DNA from: Bacteroidota bacterium | GTDB lineage: Bacteria > Bacteroidota > Bacteroidia > Chitinophagales > Chitinophagaceae | Direction of reading: 5' to 3' | DNA length: 36,301 bases | NCBI GenBank assembly: GCA_018268135.1 | Contig: JAFDXD010000115.1 | Coordinates: forward strand, 1 to 36,301 | Shown here: positions 26,448 to 35,056 of the stretch, one piece after another | Numbering within the stretch: the stretch's first letter is position 1 | Layout of the letters: the number at the start of each line of letters is the position of its first letter | The notes under the pieces: model-generated | Told to the model about the DNA's origin: nothing | The model's database searches: none | Seen by the model: only the letters and a program-made list of their open reading frames with translations | Made by a program: the position numbers and the translations under genes

Positions 26448-27725
26448 TTATAATTCAGGATAAAGCGGAAAATTACTCATCAGTTTTTTCACATCTTCTT
26501 TTACCGAGGCAATGATGGCTTCATCATCAATATGCATCAATACTTTATCAATAAGGCTTACAATGGTAGCCATATCGGCTTCCTTCATGCCACGGGTGGT
26601 AACTGCGGGTACGCCTACCCGTATGCCACTGGTTACAAAGGGGCTTTTATCATCGTAGGGTACCGCATTTTTATTAAGAGTTATATGAGCTTTATCCAGA
26701 GTCTCCTGGGCTTTTTTGCCCGTAAGGTTTTTATTACGAAGGTCTATCAGCATTAAATGATTGTCGGTACCACCACTAATTATTTGGTAACCCTTATCCA
26801 TAAACGCTTTTGCCATGGCCTGAGCATTTAGTACTATTTGTTTGGCATAAGCAGCATACTCATCTGTAAGTAATTCACCAAAGGCTACGGCTTTGGCGGC
26901 AATTACATGCTCTAACGGGCCACCCTGCGTACCCGGAAAAACAGCCATGTCCAGCAGGTTGCTCATCATTCTCAGGTTTCCTTTTAAATCTTTTTGGCCA
27001 AAAGGGTTTTCAAAATCTTTTTTCATCAGGATAATGCCTCCTCTTGGGCCACGCAATGTTTTGTGTGTAGTACTCGTTACAAAATGACAAGCTTCAAAAG
27101 GCGAGCTTAATAATCCTTTTGCAATAAGCCCTGCCGGGTGTGCCATATCGCACATCAAAAATGCGCCAATTTCATCTGCCACTTTTCTCACACGGGCATA
27201 GTCAATATCGCGGCTGTAGGCCGAGGCTCCAAGAATAATTAATTTGGGTTTTTCTGCACGGGCTTTCTCTTCAAGCATTTCATAATCTATAAGCCCCGTA
27301 TCTTTTTTTACTGTATAAAAAGATGGTTTGTACAATTTGCCCGAAAAATTTACCGGTGATCCATGCGTTAAATGGCCGCCCATGCTCAAGTCAAGGCCAA
27401 GTATTTTATCGCCGGGCTGCAAGATGGCCAGCATTAATGCAGCATTGGCCTGTGCCCCACTGTGGGGTTGCACATTGGCATATTCACAATTAAAAACCTG
27501 TTTTATCCTGTCTATGGCAAGCTGCTCCACCTGATCTACAATTTCGCAACCACCATAGTAGCGCCTGCCGGGGTAGCCCTCAGCATATTTATTAGTAAGC
27601 GATGTACCCATTGCTTCCATTACCTGCCTGCTTGTAAAATTTTCACTCGCTATCAGCTCAATACCGTTGCGCTGCCTGTCTAATTCTTTATTAATTAGGT
27701 TAAATATGGCTGTATCTCTTTGCAT
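26448..27725 (-). CDS. glyA: Serine hydroxymethyltransferase
   Basis: A 425-residue PLP enzyme converting serine and tetrahydrofolate to glycine and 5,10-methylene-THF, the main source of one-carbon units. The PLP lysine is in [14 protein letters not shown] (about residue 222). Other signatures are [44 protein letters not shown] and [13 protein letters not shown]. The length is standard. The start at 27725 is supported by [18 protein letters not shown] and by a TAnnTTTG box just upstream. It leads the minus-strand run with two peptidases and an ABC transporter. Confidence 0.97.
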   Translation of the reverse strand: MQRDTAIFNLINKELDRQRNGIELIASENFTSRQVMEAMGTSLTNKYAEGYPGRRYYGGCEIVDQVEQLAIDRIKQVFNCEYANVQPHSGAQANAALMLAILQPGDKILGLDLSMGGHLTHGSPVNFSGKLYKPSFYTVKKDTGLIDYEMLEEKARAEKPKLIILGASAYSRDIDYARVRKVADEIGAFLMCDMAHPAGLIAKGLLSSPFEACHFVTSTTHKTLRGPRGGIILMKKDFENPFGQKDLKGNLRMMSNLLDMAVFPGTQGGPLEHVIAAKAVAFGELLTDEYAAYAKQIVLNAQAMAKAFMDKGYQIISGGTDNHLMLIDLRNKNLTGKKAQETLDKAHITLNKNAVPYDDKSPFVTSGIRVGVPAVTTRGMKEADMATIVSLIDKVLMHIDDEAIIASVKEDVKKLMSNFPLYPEL

Positions 27726-27743
27726 AGAAAAGGTTTAAGGGCA

Positions 27744-27751
27744 CAAATATA
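27744..27751 (-). promoter_or_regulatory. TAnnTTTG box of glyA
   Basis: TATATTTG on the minus strand (27751 to 27744) is a perfect -7 element, 18 bases before the glyA ATG. The -33 region has no clear TTG. Confidence 0.45.
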
Positions 27752-27832
27752 AGAATTGAAAAACTGATAAATCATTATAGAAATTAGAAATGAGAATGAA
27801 AGAAAAAAATGGAGCCGGGCATAGGTATTTGC

Positions 27833-27921
27833 CTCAGCATCGGTCCTGTTATTCGCTATACCTCCGCTACGCTCCGGTGCCGCTTCTACCAGGGCTATTA
27901 GCCCGGCTACCCATCTTTGGG
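27833..27921. repeat. Dispersed hairpin-rich repeat, copy A
   Basis: Starts CTCAGCATCGGTCC and ends in CCAGGGCTATTAGCCCGG (27889-27906, a stem with 3-base loop) and CCCA-TCTT-TGGG (27910-27921). It aligns over its ends with copy B at 36103-36187: the left 24 bases agree at 19 positions, and CCGCT.CT....GGGCT..TA..CCCG is shared on the right, while the central 23 bases differ. It is GC-rich in an AT-rich spacer. An 89-codon open frame (27695-27964, minus) is just its translation. Confidence 0.7.
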
Positions 27922-28233
27922 CATCATTTATACTTCGGTCATTTTCTTTTTTTATAAAACTCATTGCTAACCGGCTCTAATGTTGGCAACCCTTCTTTAT
28001 ACTTTTACACTACATTACAATAACTATTGTAACTCCTTATATTGTGGCGGGCAATAGCTAAAAATTTTAAACTGAATAATAAGATAATCATTAGCCTAAA
28101 TAACCTACATTATCCTTCTTTAAAATTGTACTCAACTTCATTTAGTTAAAAAAGTATTACTTTCACCTTCCCAAAAAAATACAGACAACTATTTTTTTAA
28201 AAAATTATAAGGGTTTAGATCAAAACATTATCA

Positions 28234-29241
28234 ATGAAGGCCATTATTCCAGTAGCGGGTGCAGGTACCAAACTTCGCCCACACACATATACGCAACCCA
28301 AGGCATTAATACCGCTGGCGGGTAAAACCATTCTCAGTATCATTGTAGATCAGCTAAAAGATGCAGGCATTAAGGATTTTATTTTTATTATAGGTTACCT
28401 GGGCGATAAAATACAGAATTACGTAAAGACAAATTATCCCGATCTCCACTGTGAATTTATTACCCAAAGCGAAAGGCATGGCATTGGGCATGCCATTGAG
28501 CTTACAAAAGAACTGGTGGCAAATGATGAAATATTAATTGTGTTGGGCGATACAATTGCTGAGTACGATATTCATGAAATTATAAAAGCGCCCTACTCAA
28601 TGCTGGGAATAAAAAAAGTAGATGACCCCCGAAACTTTGGAGTAGCAGAGCTTAGCGAAGACGGATTTTTTATTACAAGAGTAGTAGAAAAGCCCTCTAT
28701 ACCTAAAAGCAATATGGCATTGGTAGGTGTGTATAAAATAAAAGAAACCGATTTTTTATTTAACTGCCTGCATAAAATACAGGATATTAAACTCCGCAGC
28801 TACGATGAATTTAACCTGACAGATGCACTTGAATGTATGATACAGCAGGGTGCAAAGTTTCAGGCTTTTAAAGTAAATAATTGGTTTGATTGTGGTAAAA
28901 AAGATTCGCTGCTCGAATCGAATGCAATACTGCTAAAAAAATTTGGCGGCGAAAATAAAACACAAAAAGATTTTGAAAACAGCATCATCATTCCCCCGGT
29001 AAGTATTGGCGAAGGCTGTATTATTAATAATTCTGTAATTGGCCCTAATGTGGCTATTGGAGATAATACCATTGTAAATTATACCGTAGTAAAAAATTCT
29101 ATCATTGGCTCATACTCTAACCTGTTTGAAATAGTGCTAAGCAACTCTCTAATAGGCAGCGATGCTGAGGTAAAAGGAGTAAGCCGCAATTTAAATATTG
29201 GCGACAATACGGCTATTGATCTTGGCGGCGGCGTAAAATAA
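28234..29241 (+). CDS. Sugar-phosphate nucleotidyltransferase (RmlA-like) with left-handed beta-helix
   Basis: A 335-residue enzyme that probably activates a sugar 1-phosphate with an NTP. The N-terminal nucleotidyltransferase domain carries GAGTKLRPHTYTQPKALIPL (about residues 9-28; G-x-G-T-[RK]-L-x-P plus PK), the metal-binding Asp in VLGDTIAEYD, and VVEKPSIPKSNMALVGVY. Residues about 245-335 are hexapeptide-like repeats (IGEGCIINNSVIGPNVAIGDNTIV, split here only as a pattern of I-G-x-x-x-x), a left-handed beta-helix. This long architecture occurs in glucose-1-phosphate thymidylyl/uridylyltransferases. It opens a plus-strand set that ends in polysaccharide export genes, suggesting a role in making activated sugars for surface polymers. 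Confidence 0.88.
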   Translation: MKAIIPVAGAGTKLRPHTYTQPKALIPLAGKTILSIIVDQLKDAGIKDFIFIIGYLGDKIQNYVKTNYPDLHCEFITQSERHGIGHAIELTKELVANDEILIVLGDTIAEYDIHEIIKAPYSMLGIKKVDDPRNFGVAELSEDGFFITRVVEKPSIPKSNMALVGVYKIKETDFLFNCLHKIQDIKLRSYDEFNLTDALECMIQQGAKFQAFKVNNWFDCGKKDSLLESNAILLKKFGGENKTQKDFENSIIIPPVSIGEGCIINNSVIGPNVAIGDNTIVNYTVVKNSIIGSYSNLFEIVLSNSLIGSDAEVKGVSRNLNIGDNTAIDLGGGVK

Positions 29242-29313
29242 AGAGCCTCATCCTACACTTAATTTTTTGTAAGTTTCTTATTTTTTATTCTATTTATTAA
29301 GTAGTTTACAAAT

Positions 29314-30261
29314 ATGAATATAACTGATAGCCGAATTACATCTTTATTTAATATTGAGAAACCCATTATACAAGCCGGAATGATTTGGGCCAGTGGCTAC
29401 AAGCTTGCAAGTGCCGTTAGCAATGCCGGGGGCTTAGGCATCATTGGCGCCGGAAGTATGTATCCACCCGTATTAAAAGAGCATATACAAAAATGCAAAG
29501 CAGCTACCAGTAAACCTTTTGCAGTAAATCTTCCCTTGTTATATCCCGATATTGAGCAGCATATTAAAATAATTATAGATGAAAAAGTGCCCATAGTATT
29601 TACCAGTGCTGGCAACCCTAAAACGCATACCACATTTTTAAAGCAGCATGGTATTATAGTAGTGCATGTGGTAAGTAGCAGCAAGTTTGCACTAAAAGCA
29701 GTGCAGGCAGGCTGCGATGCAGTAGTGGCCGAAGGTTTTGAAGCCGGTGGGCATAATGGAAGAGAAGAAACAACTAGTTTTATATTAATACCCGCCGTAA
29801 GCAATGCTGTAAAAATACCCGTAATTGCAGCCGGAGGTATTGCCACTGGCAGGCAAATGTTAGCTGCAATGGTATTAGGAGCCAGCGCTGTGCAGGTAGG
29901 AAGCCGCTTTGTAGCAAGTACCGAGGCCAGTTGTCATATTAATTTTAAAAATGCCGTAGTAAATGCTAGTGAAGGCGATACTATTCTTACTTTAAAACAG
30001 TTAACACCTGTAAGGTTGCTTAAAAATGAATTTTATAACCAGATACATCAGACCGAATCAAATGCAGAAGGTGCCGATACCCTGGAAAAATTACTGGGTA
30101 GGGGCAGGGCTAAAAAGGGTATGTTTGAAGGCGATATGCAACAAGGCGAATTAGAAATAGGCCAGGTAAGTGCATTGATACACGAAATAAAACCGGCTGC
30201 ACACATTGTGGATGAAATATGGAATGAATATAAGAGGCTGTTGGGGCTTTCACTACAATAA
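29314..30261 (+). CDS. Nitronate monooxygenase family flavoprotein
   Basis: A 315-residue FMN-dependent TIM-barrel enzyme of the nitronate monooxygenase (2-nitropropane dioxygenase) family, close also to enoyl-ACP reductase FabK. The N-terminal substrate/FMN loop PIIQAGMIWASGYKLASAVS, SNAGGLGIIGAGSM, the catalytic His segment EGFEAGGHNGREE (about residues 140-152), AAGGIATGRQM and VQVGSRFVAS are all visible. Members detoxify alkyl nitronates or propionate-3-nitronate; the physiological substrate is unknown. Its place between a sugar nucleotidyltransferase and an SLBB export gene may be incidental. Confidence 0.9.
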   Translation: MNITDSRITSLFNIEKPIIQAGMIWASGYKLASAVSNAGGLGIIGAGSMYPPVLKEHIQKCKAATSKPFAVNLPLLYPDIEQHIKIIIDEKVPIVFTSAGNPKTHTTFLKQHGIIVVHVVSSSKFALKAVQAGCDAVVAEGFEAGGHNGREETTSFILIPAVSNAVKIPVIAAGGIATGRQMLAAMVLGASAVQVGSRFVASTEASCHINFKNAVVNASEGDTILTLKQLTPVRLLKNEFYNQIHQTESNAEGADTLEKLLGRGRAKKGMFEGDMQQGELEIGQVSALIHEIKPAAHIVDEIWNEYKRLLGLSLQ

Positions 30262-30274
30262 AACATTATATTTG
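30241..30274 (+). promoter_or_regulatory. Candidate promoter of the polysaccharide export genes
   Basis: TATATTTG (30267-30274) is a perfect TAnnTTTG box just after the stop of the preceding gene; a TTG at 30241-30243 lies 23 bases before it, longer than the ideal 19. Transcription would start near 30280, about 34 bases before the ATG at 30314. Confidence 0.45.
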
Positions 30275-30313
30275 CTCAATTTTAAAAAATTAGTAAACTA
30301 ACCCCACATTCAA

Positions 30314-32701
30314 ATGCAAATCGCCACTTGGAGATCCCTATGCAGGTATTTTACTTTACCCTTACTTTTATTGATAAGTTTTTCAACATATTGCCAGCCA
30401 CCGGTACAAATACCCGTAGAGCAATTACCTACTGAAATTAATCCCAATCAGATAGATCCCAAAACACTTTCGCAAACCCAGCTTTCCTCTTTACTAAGCG
30501 ATAAAAATAGAGAAACCGGCAAGGATAAAAATGCCGCACTGGTAAAGTCAAATACAAAACTCGATAAGGATAGTGTTCAGCAGGATAATATTAAAAAAAA
30601 TTCGTATAGCCCTGATCAAACTTATGGCGCAGATGTATTTTCAAATGCAGCCGTTTCCGATCTTTCCGAACTTTCGGTACCACCGCTCGATTACCCAATT
30701 GGCGTGGGGGACCATATTATCTTAGCGCTATGGGGAGCCGCAGAATACCAGGAAAGCTATGTGGTAGCCAGGGATGGCTCCATTTTTCCGCAGGGCATGG
30801 GAAAAATAAATGTGGCAGGATTAACCTTTGACAATGCAAGAGCTATCTTATACTCAAGGTTTAAGGCAGTAGTACCACCCGGTACCAATATTTCCATCAC
30901 ATTGGGCGAGCCACGCTCTATCAATGTAAATGTAGTAGGCGAAGTAAAAAATGGAGGGCCTACCACGGTATCTGCCTTTAGCAATGCATTTAATGTAATT
31001 GCAAAAGCAGGTGGTGTAACGGAGTTTGGCGACTTACGCAATATCCAGATAAAAAGAAACGGAAGAGTAATAGATGAATTAGATGTGTATAAATACCTTA
31101 CCAGTGGCGACTTTGGAAAACATATTTACCTGCAAAACAATGATTTTGTAATTGTAGGTTTTGTGCAGAAAAAAGTATTGGCAACAGGGCAGTTTAAGAG
31201 GCCCATGTATTACCAGTTAAAAAAAGATGAAGGCATAAAAGCGCTTTTAAAATATAGTGGCGGGTTAAATTCGGATGCATTGGCCTCAGGTTTAAAAGTA
31301 TTACGATCCGAAAATGAAAAGCAGGTACAGCACGATGTAAATGCAAATGCAATTACTAAAATAGCAGGCGAAGATTTTTTACTGGAAGATGGAGATATTG
31401 TAAAAGTAAATCTCATAAAACCCGGTATCGCCAATAAAATAGAATTGAGGGGCGAAGTTACCTATCCCGATTTTTATGAACTGCGAAAAAATGATCATTT
31501 ATTTGATGTAATCAACAGGGCAGGTGGTGTTACACGCAATACCTATTTGCCCCGTGCATATATTTTCAGGGGCGCAGGAGATTCTACCAATCTTCAGTCA
31601 GACAGGCTGGAAGTAGATCTTTCTGATATCAACAGTAATGACAGTACCAGTACCAGCAATATTTTATTGCAGCCCAATGATGTTATCCAATTATTTTCTA
31701 ATAGCGATTTTGAAGATGCACAATATGTAGAAATATTTGGTGAAGTACGCAAAGAAGGAAAAGTAAGAAAGTATGGTGGTATGACTTTGCAGGATCTTTT
31801 ATATTTATCCGGAGGGCTTAAACAATCCGCCGAATATGGCAGACTCGATATTGCAAGTATTGTAGATGTTGACTCCGCAAAAAAAGGTTTAAAACCTACC
31901 AGAACTGTAATACATTCTTATGCCGTATCGCCCGATTTAAGAATTGATACCGCTGCAGATAAAATAAAATTAAAGCCCTACGACCAGGTTTTTGTACGCA
32001 AAAATCCCACTTTTGAATTGCAGGAAAATGTAGAACTAAAAGGGCTAATAAAATATCCTGGGCTATATCCCAGGCTTAATAAATTTGAAAGACTGTCTTC
32101 TTACATTGATAGAGCAGGTGGGCTAAAAGATAATGCCAACCTATCCGGGGCAGTATTATTCAGAAAAAAAGTAGATGACCTAAGAGATAATGTATTAGGT
32201 AAAGTAGCGCTCGACTCTAACGGCATACCCAAAAAAGACAGTACTTCCAATGCTTACAAAACTTTGGATGAGCCGGTAAGCATTGATTTATACCAGGCTT
32301 TAAAGCACCGCAATTCAAAATACGATGTAGTATTGCAAGAGCATGATGTAGTTTTTGTGCCGGAAATAAATCCATTTGTGAGTGTACAGGGCAGGGTACA
32401 ATCGCCCATTAAAATTGCATTTGATAAAGAACATACCGGCCTGATGTATTATATAGATAAAGCCGGCGGATTAGGTATTAGGCCCTGGCGAAAAAGAATT
32501 TTTGTAACCTATGCCAATGGCAAGAGCAGGCGTACTAAAAATATCTTTTTCTTCCATTTTTATCCAAAGGTAGAAGAGGGCTCTATAGTAACAGTACCTC
32601 CTAAGCCTGATGGTCAGGATATTGCAGACCTTGCCAAATCAATACTAATTGCAGCCGTACCTGTAGTACTTACTGCATTGATTTTTAAATATGTAAAATA
32701 A
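30314..32701 (+). CDS. Outer-membrane polysaccharide export protein with six SLBB repeats (Wza-like)
   Basis: A 795-residue protein that probably forms the outer-membrane/periplasmic conduit for a capsule or exopolysaccharide. After a signal segment (residues about 12-28, ending TYCQ) and a Gln/Pro-rich linker comes the polysaccharide biosynthesis/export domain (YPIGVGDHIILALWG near residue 132, DGSIFPQGMGKINVAGLT). Then six SLBB-type repeats are recognisable by their G-x-[VI]-x-x-P/G and AGG/SGG turns: NVVGEVKNGGP, LATGQFKRPMY, ELRGEVTYPDF, EIFGEVRKEGK, ELKGLIKYPGL and SVQGRVQSPIK. A C-terminal transmembrane helix (IAAVPVVLTALIF) closes it. E. coli Wza is about half this length with fewer repeats. 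The Wzz gene follows after 10 bases. Confidence 0.92.
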   Translation: MQIATWRSLCRYFTLPLLLLISFSTYCQPPVQIPVEQLPTEINPNQIDPKTLSQTQLSSLLSDKNRETGKDKNAALVKSNTKLDKDSVQQDNIKKNSYSPDQTYGADVFSNAAVSDLSELSVPPLDYPIGVGDHIILALWGAAEYQESYVVARDGSIFPQGMGKINVAGLTFDNARAILYSRFKAVVPPGTNISITLGEPRSINVNVVGEVKNGGPTTVSAFSNAFNVIAKAGGVTEFGDLRNIQIKRNGRVIDELDVYKYLTSGDFGKHIYLQNNDFVIVGFVQKKVLATGQFKRPMYYQLKKDEGIKALLKYSGGLNSDALASGLKVLRSENEKQVQHDVNANAITKIAGEDFLLEDGDIVKVNLIKPGIANKIELRGEVTYPDFYELRKNDHLFDVINRAGGVTRNTYLPRAYIFRGAGDSTNLQSDRLEVDLSDINSNDSTSTSNILLQPNDVIQLFSNSDFEDAQYVEIFGEVRKEGKVRKYGGMTLQDLLYLSGGLKQSAEYGRLDIASIVDVDSAKKGLKPTRTVIHSYAVSPDLRIDTAADKIKLKPYDQVFVRKNPTFELQENVELKGLIKYPGLYPRLNKFERLSSYIDRAGGLKDNANLSGAVLFRKKVDDLRDNVLGKVALDSNGIPKKDSTSNAYKTLDEPVSIDLYQALKHRNSKYDVVLQEHDVVFVPEINPFVSVQGRVQSPIKIAFDKEHTGLMYYIDKAGGLGIRPWRKRIFVTYANGKSRRTKNIFFFHFYPKVEEGSIVTVPPKPDGQDIADLAKSILIAAVPVVLTALIFKYVK

Positions 32702-32711
32702 ATTAGCTTAC

Positions 32712-33767
32712 GTGACTACTATCGAACTAACACGAAAGATTTTTATACGGTTAAGAAAAGTAAAATTGCTTGTTGTATTGGTGGGTATTGTTGGAGCAGG
32801 GTTACTCTACTTTTATGCCAAAAAACAACCGGTAATTTACACCTCAAGAGCATCGGTATTTCCCCTCACAGGTGGCAGTGATAACTCCGGTGCATCCAGC
32901 CTGCTTAGCTCTATCACCGGCTTAAGCGATGTGCCCAAAAGTTTTAGCCAGGAAGCTTCTATCAATATAGTAGAATTGGCTACCAGCCGAAACACCAGGG
33001 AAGCAGTGGCAATGGAAAGGTTGCCACAGTTTGGTAATAAATATATTGCAAGGCTGTTGATTGAAAGCGCTAATAAATACAAATCTTTTTTTGGTAAGGA
33101 TATTAAAATACCAACCAATGACTCTGATCTGGCTGCAGTAGGCGGAAATATGCTAAAAGCTACCATCAATGCTAAAATAAATAAAAACGGAATTTTAGAA
33201 CTTAATTTTAGCAACCCCGAGTACGATTTATTAACTCCGGTTAGTAATGTATTGATTGATAAAATATCGCAGTTTTATAAAGACCTTAAAATTAAAAAAG
33301 CTAAAGTAGATTACGATTTTACTGTAAGAAAAATGGATTCTCTGCAGGGTGTATTAAATGAATATGATAAGAGGGCCATTCACATGGCAAATACCACCTT
33401 GTTTACCAACCCCGAAAAAATAGAGTTTACCATACCAAAAGAAAACTTAATAGCAGATAAAGAAAGAGTGCTAAGGCAGCGGGATGCATCTGCCAATAAT
33501 AAAGAAGAAGCCCTTTGGCGCCTGCAAAAAGTAACTCCTATTATTGAAACTCTGGATAAGCCAGAGCCACCATTTGATATTACAGCCCCTTCAGCGCTTA
33601 TTTATGCATTTGTAGGGTTTATTATCGGATGCATTTTATGTGCTGTCCTGTTTGTTGCTGATATTATTTATCAATACATCAATACAGAAATAAATGATGC
33701 TGTATTTGGTGAAAATCCAGCACCAGCAGCCCCTTCAAAGGAAGTAGAAGCAACAACTACTTTATGA
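32712..33767 (+). CDS. Wzz-type chain-length determinant / polysaccharide co-polymerase
   Basis: A 351-residue inner-membrane protein with the Wzz layout: a transmembrane helix at about residues 20-36 (VLVGIVGAGLLYFYA), a large periplasmic part with coiled-coil character (DFTVRKMDSLQGVLNEYDKR; LIADKERVLRQRDASA), a Pro-rich stretch (DKPEPPFDITAPSA) and a second helix (IYAFVGFIIGCILCAVLFV), then a short cytoplasmic tail rich in Ala/Pro. No C-terminal tyrosine kinase domain follows. The start is GTG at 32712, 10 bases after the SLBB gene; no in-frame ATG gives a better fit. Its last 6 bases overlap the end of the convergent permease gene. Confidence 0.88.
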   Translation: MTTIELTRKIFIRLRKVKLLVVLVGIVGAGLLYFYAKKQPVIYTSRASVFPLTGGSDNSGASSLLSSITGLSDVPKSFSQEASINIVELATSRNTREAVAMERLPQFGNKYIARLLIESANKYKSFFGKDIKIPTNDSDLAAVGGNMLKATINAKINKNGILELNFSNPEYDLLTPVSNVLIDKISQFYKDLKIKKAKVDYDFTVRKMDSLQGVLNEYDKRAIHMANTTLFTNPEKIEFTIPKENLIADKERVLRQRDASANNKEEALWRLQKVTPIIETLDKPEPPFDITAPSALIYAFVGFIIGCILCAVLFVADIIYQYINTEINDAVFGENPAPAAPSKEVEATTTL

Positions 33768-35045
33768 TTTTTTAAATGCCCATTTCATCATTTCTTTCCA
33801 ACTTGGTTTTTTACCATACATTAATATTCCTGTGCGGTATATTTTTCCGGTAAGCCAGGTAAATAAAAAGAAACAACCTATAAGCAATGCTGCCGATAAT
33901 GCCAGTTGCCATGCAGGCACTTCATAAGTAATACGCCCCATCATTACTATGGGAGAAGTAAGCGGAAACAAACTGCCAAACACTGCCAGGCTGCTATTGG
34001 GTTCATTTATTGCTTTGGTCATTATTACAAATCCAAGAATAATGGGCATTAGTATGGGGAACATTAATTGCTGTGCTTCCTGCTGATCTTCGCTTACCAC
34101 ACTGCCAATAGCCGCAAATAAGCTGGCATAAGTAAGATATCCTGCTAAAAAATAAAATAAAAATGATATCGCTATTTTTAAAATTGGTAAAGAGGATAAT
34201 CCCTGCAAACTAGTGGCAATCAAAGAACTTTTTCCTCCTGCCTGTGATACACTGTTTAGCTGATGAAACAAATCCGGGAAAATAAGAGGAGTAAGCATTT
34301 GCAGGCCAAATATCAAAATAATCCAAATAGCAAATTGAGTAAGCCCCACAGCCCCAATGCCAATTATTTTGCCCAACATAAGTTGAAAAGGTTTTACAGA
34401 GCTGATGATAACTTCGGCAATACGGTTGGTTTTTTCTTCCATCACTCCACGCATCACCTGTGCACCATAAACTATCATCATCATATAAATAAGCATGCCA
34501 CAAGTAAAAGACACCGCATAAGCTACCCCTGCTACACTTTTTTTGCCTCCTTCTTTGGTATCAATTGTATTGTCAATAGATACATCGGCAGCAATGCTCT
34601 TATATTTTGCAGGGTCAATACCCTGCTCCTGCATACGCTTTGCTTCTATTTGCTTATTAATTATTTTTTCTATTGCAGAAGTGGTTGTAAGGCTTACAGA
34701 CGACTGGCTGTGCAATACATAGCCACTATCAATATGGGCAATGTATAAAAACGCCTGATAGCCACGCTCCTTGTACTTATTAATAAATGAAGCTTCTGTT
34801 TCATTGTTAATAAGCGTAAGCTGAATATTTTTATTGTTGGCGGCTATACTGCTATCTGTAAACAGGCCTGCCTTATCTACCACGGCTATTGATTGCTTAT
34901 CAGAGCCGCCTTTTATAGCTATCACAATAATAATGGCGTAAAATGCAATTAATACCAATGGTACTAATATCGTGGTCAGTAAAAATGATTTCTTTTTTAC
35001 TCTTGTAAAATATTCCCTGCTGATGATTAATCCTATCTTATTCAT
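33762..35045 (-). CDS. ABC-2 type permease, NatB-like
   Basis: A 427-residue inner-membrane protein: one N-terminal helix (about residues 20-42, after REYFTRVKKKSF), a large outside domain of about 140 residues (IAVVDKAGLFTD and onward), then about five helices (SFTCGMLIYMMMIVYG, IGAVGLTQFAIWIILIFG, FLAGYLTYASLFAAIGS, LMFPILMPIILGFV, ALSAALLIGCFFLF). The segment MRGVMEEKTNRIAEVIISSV is a hallmark of the NatB/YhaP ABC-2 exporter family. It is downstream of its ATPase by 11 bases. The Bacillus NatAB exports sodium; the substrate here is unproven. Confidence 0.92.
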   Translation of the reverse strand: MNKIGLIISREYFTRVKKKSFLLTTILVPLVLIAFYAIIIVIAIKGGSDKQSIAVVDKAGLFTDSSIAANNKNIQLTLINNETEASFINKYKERGYQAFLYIAHIDSGYVLHSQSSVSLTTTSAIEKIINKQIEAKRMQEQGIDPAKYKSIAADVSIDNTIDTKEGGKKSVAGVAYAVSFTCGMLIYMMMIVYGAQVMRGVMEEKTNRIAEVIISSVKPFQLMLGKIIGIGAVGLTQFAIWIILIFGLQMLTPLIFPDLFHQLNSVSQAGGKSSLIATSLQGLSSLPILKIAISFLFYFLAGYLTYASLFAAIGSVVSEDQQEAQQLMFPILMPIILGFVIMTKAINEPNSSLAVFGSLFPLTSPIVMMGRITYEVPAWQLALSAALLIGCFFLFTWLTGKIYRTGILMYGKKPSWKEMMKWAFKKS

Positions 35046-35056
35046 AATTATACTTA

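Larger units (their letters stand above)
27726..28233. other. Long intergenic region between glyA and the nucleotidyltransferase gene
   Basis: These 508 bases contain no credible gene. They hold the glyA promoter box, a hairpin-rich repeat copy (27833-27921), an inverted repeat TTACAAT-AACT-ATTGTAA at 28014-28031, and a TACTTTCA (28158-28165) that might be a -7 box for the gene at 28234, though without a -33 partner. The rest is AT-rich with no visible structure. Confidence 0.6.

Noticed and set aside
27695-27964. 89-codon minus-strand open frame upstream of and overlapping glyA
   Set aside because: It is the translation of repeat copy A and overlaps the glyA start; no family resemblance, and composition follows the repeat.
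34263-34748. 161-codon plus-strand open frame
   Set aside because: It lies entirely within the NatB-like permease gene on the opposite strand, whose protein is clearly a real family member.
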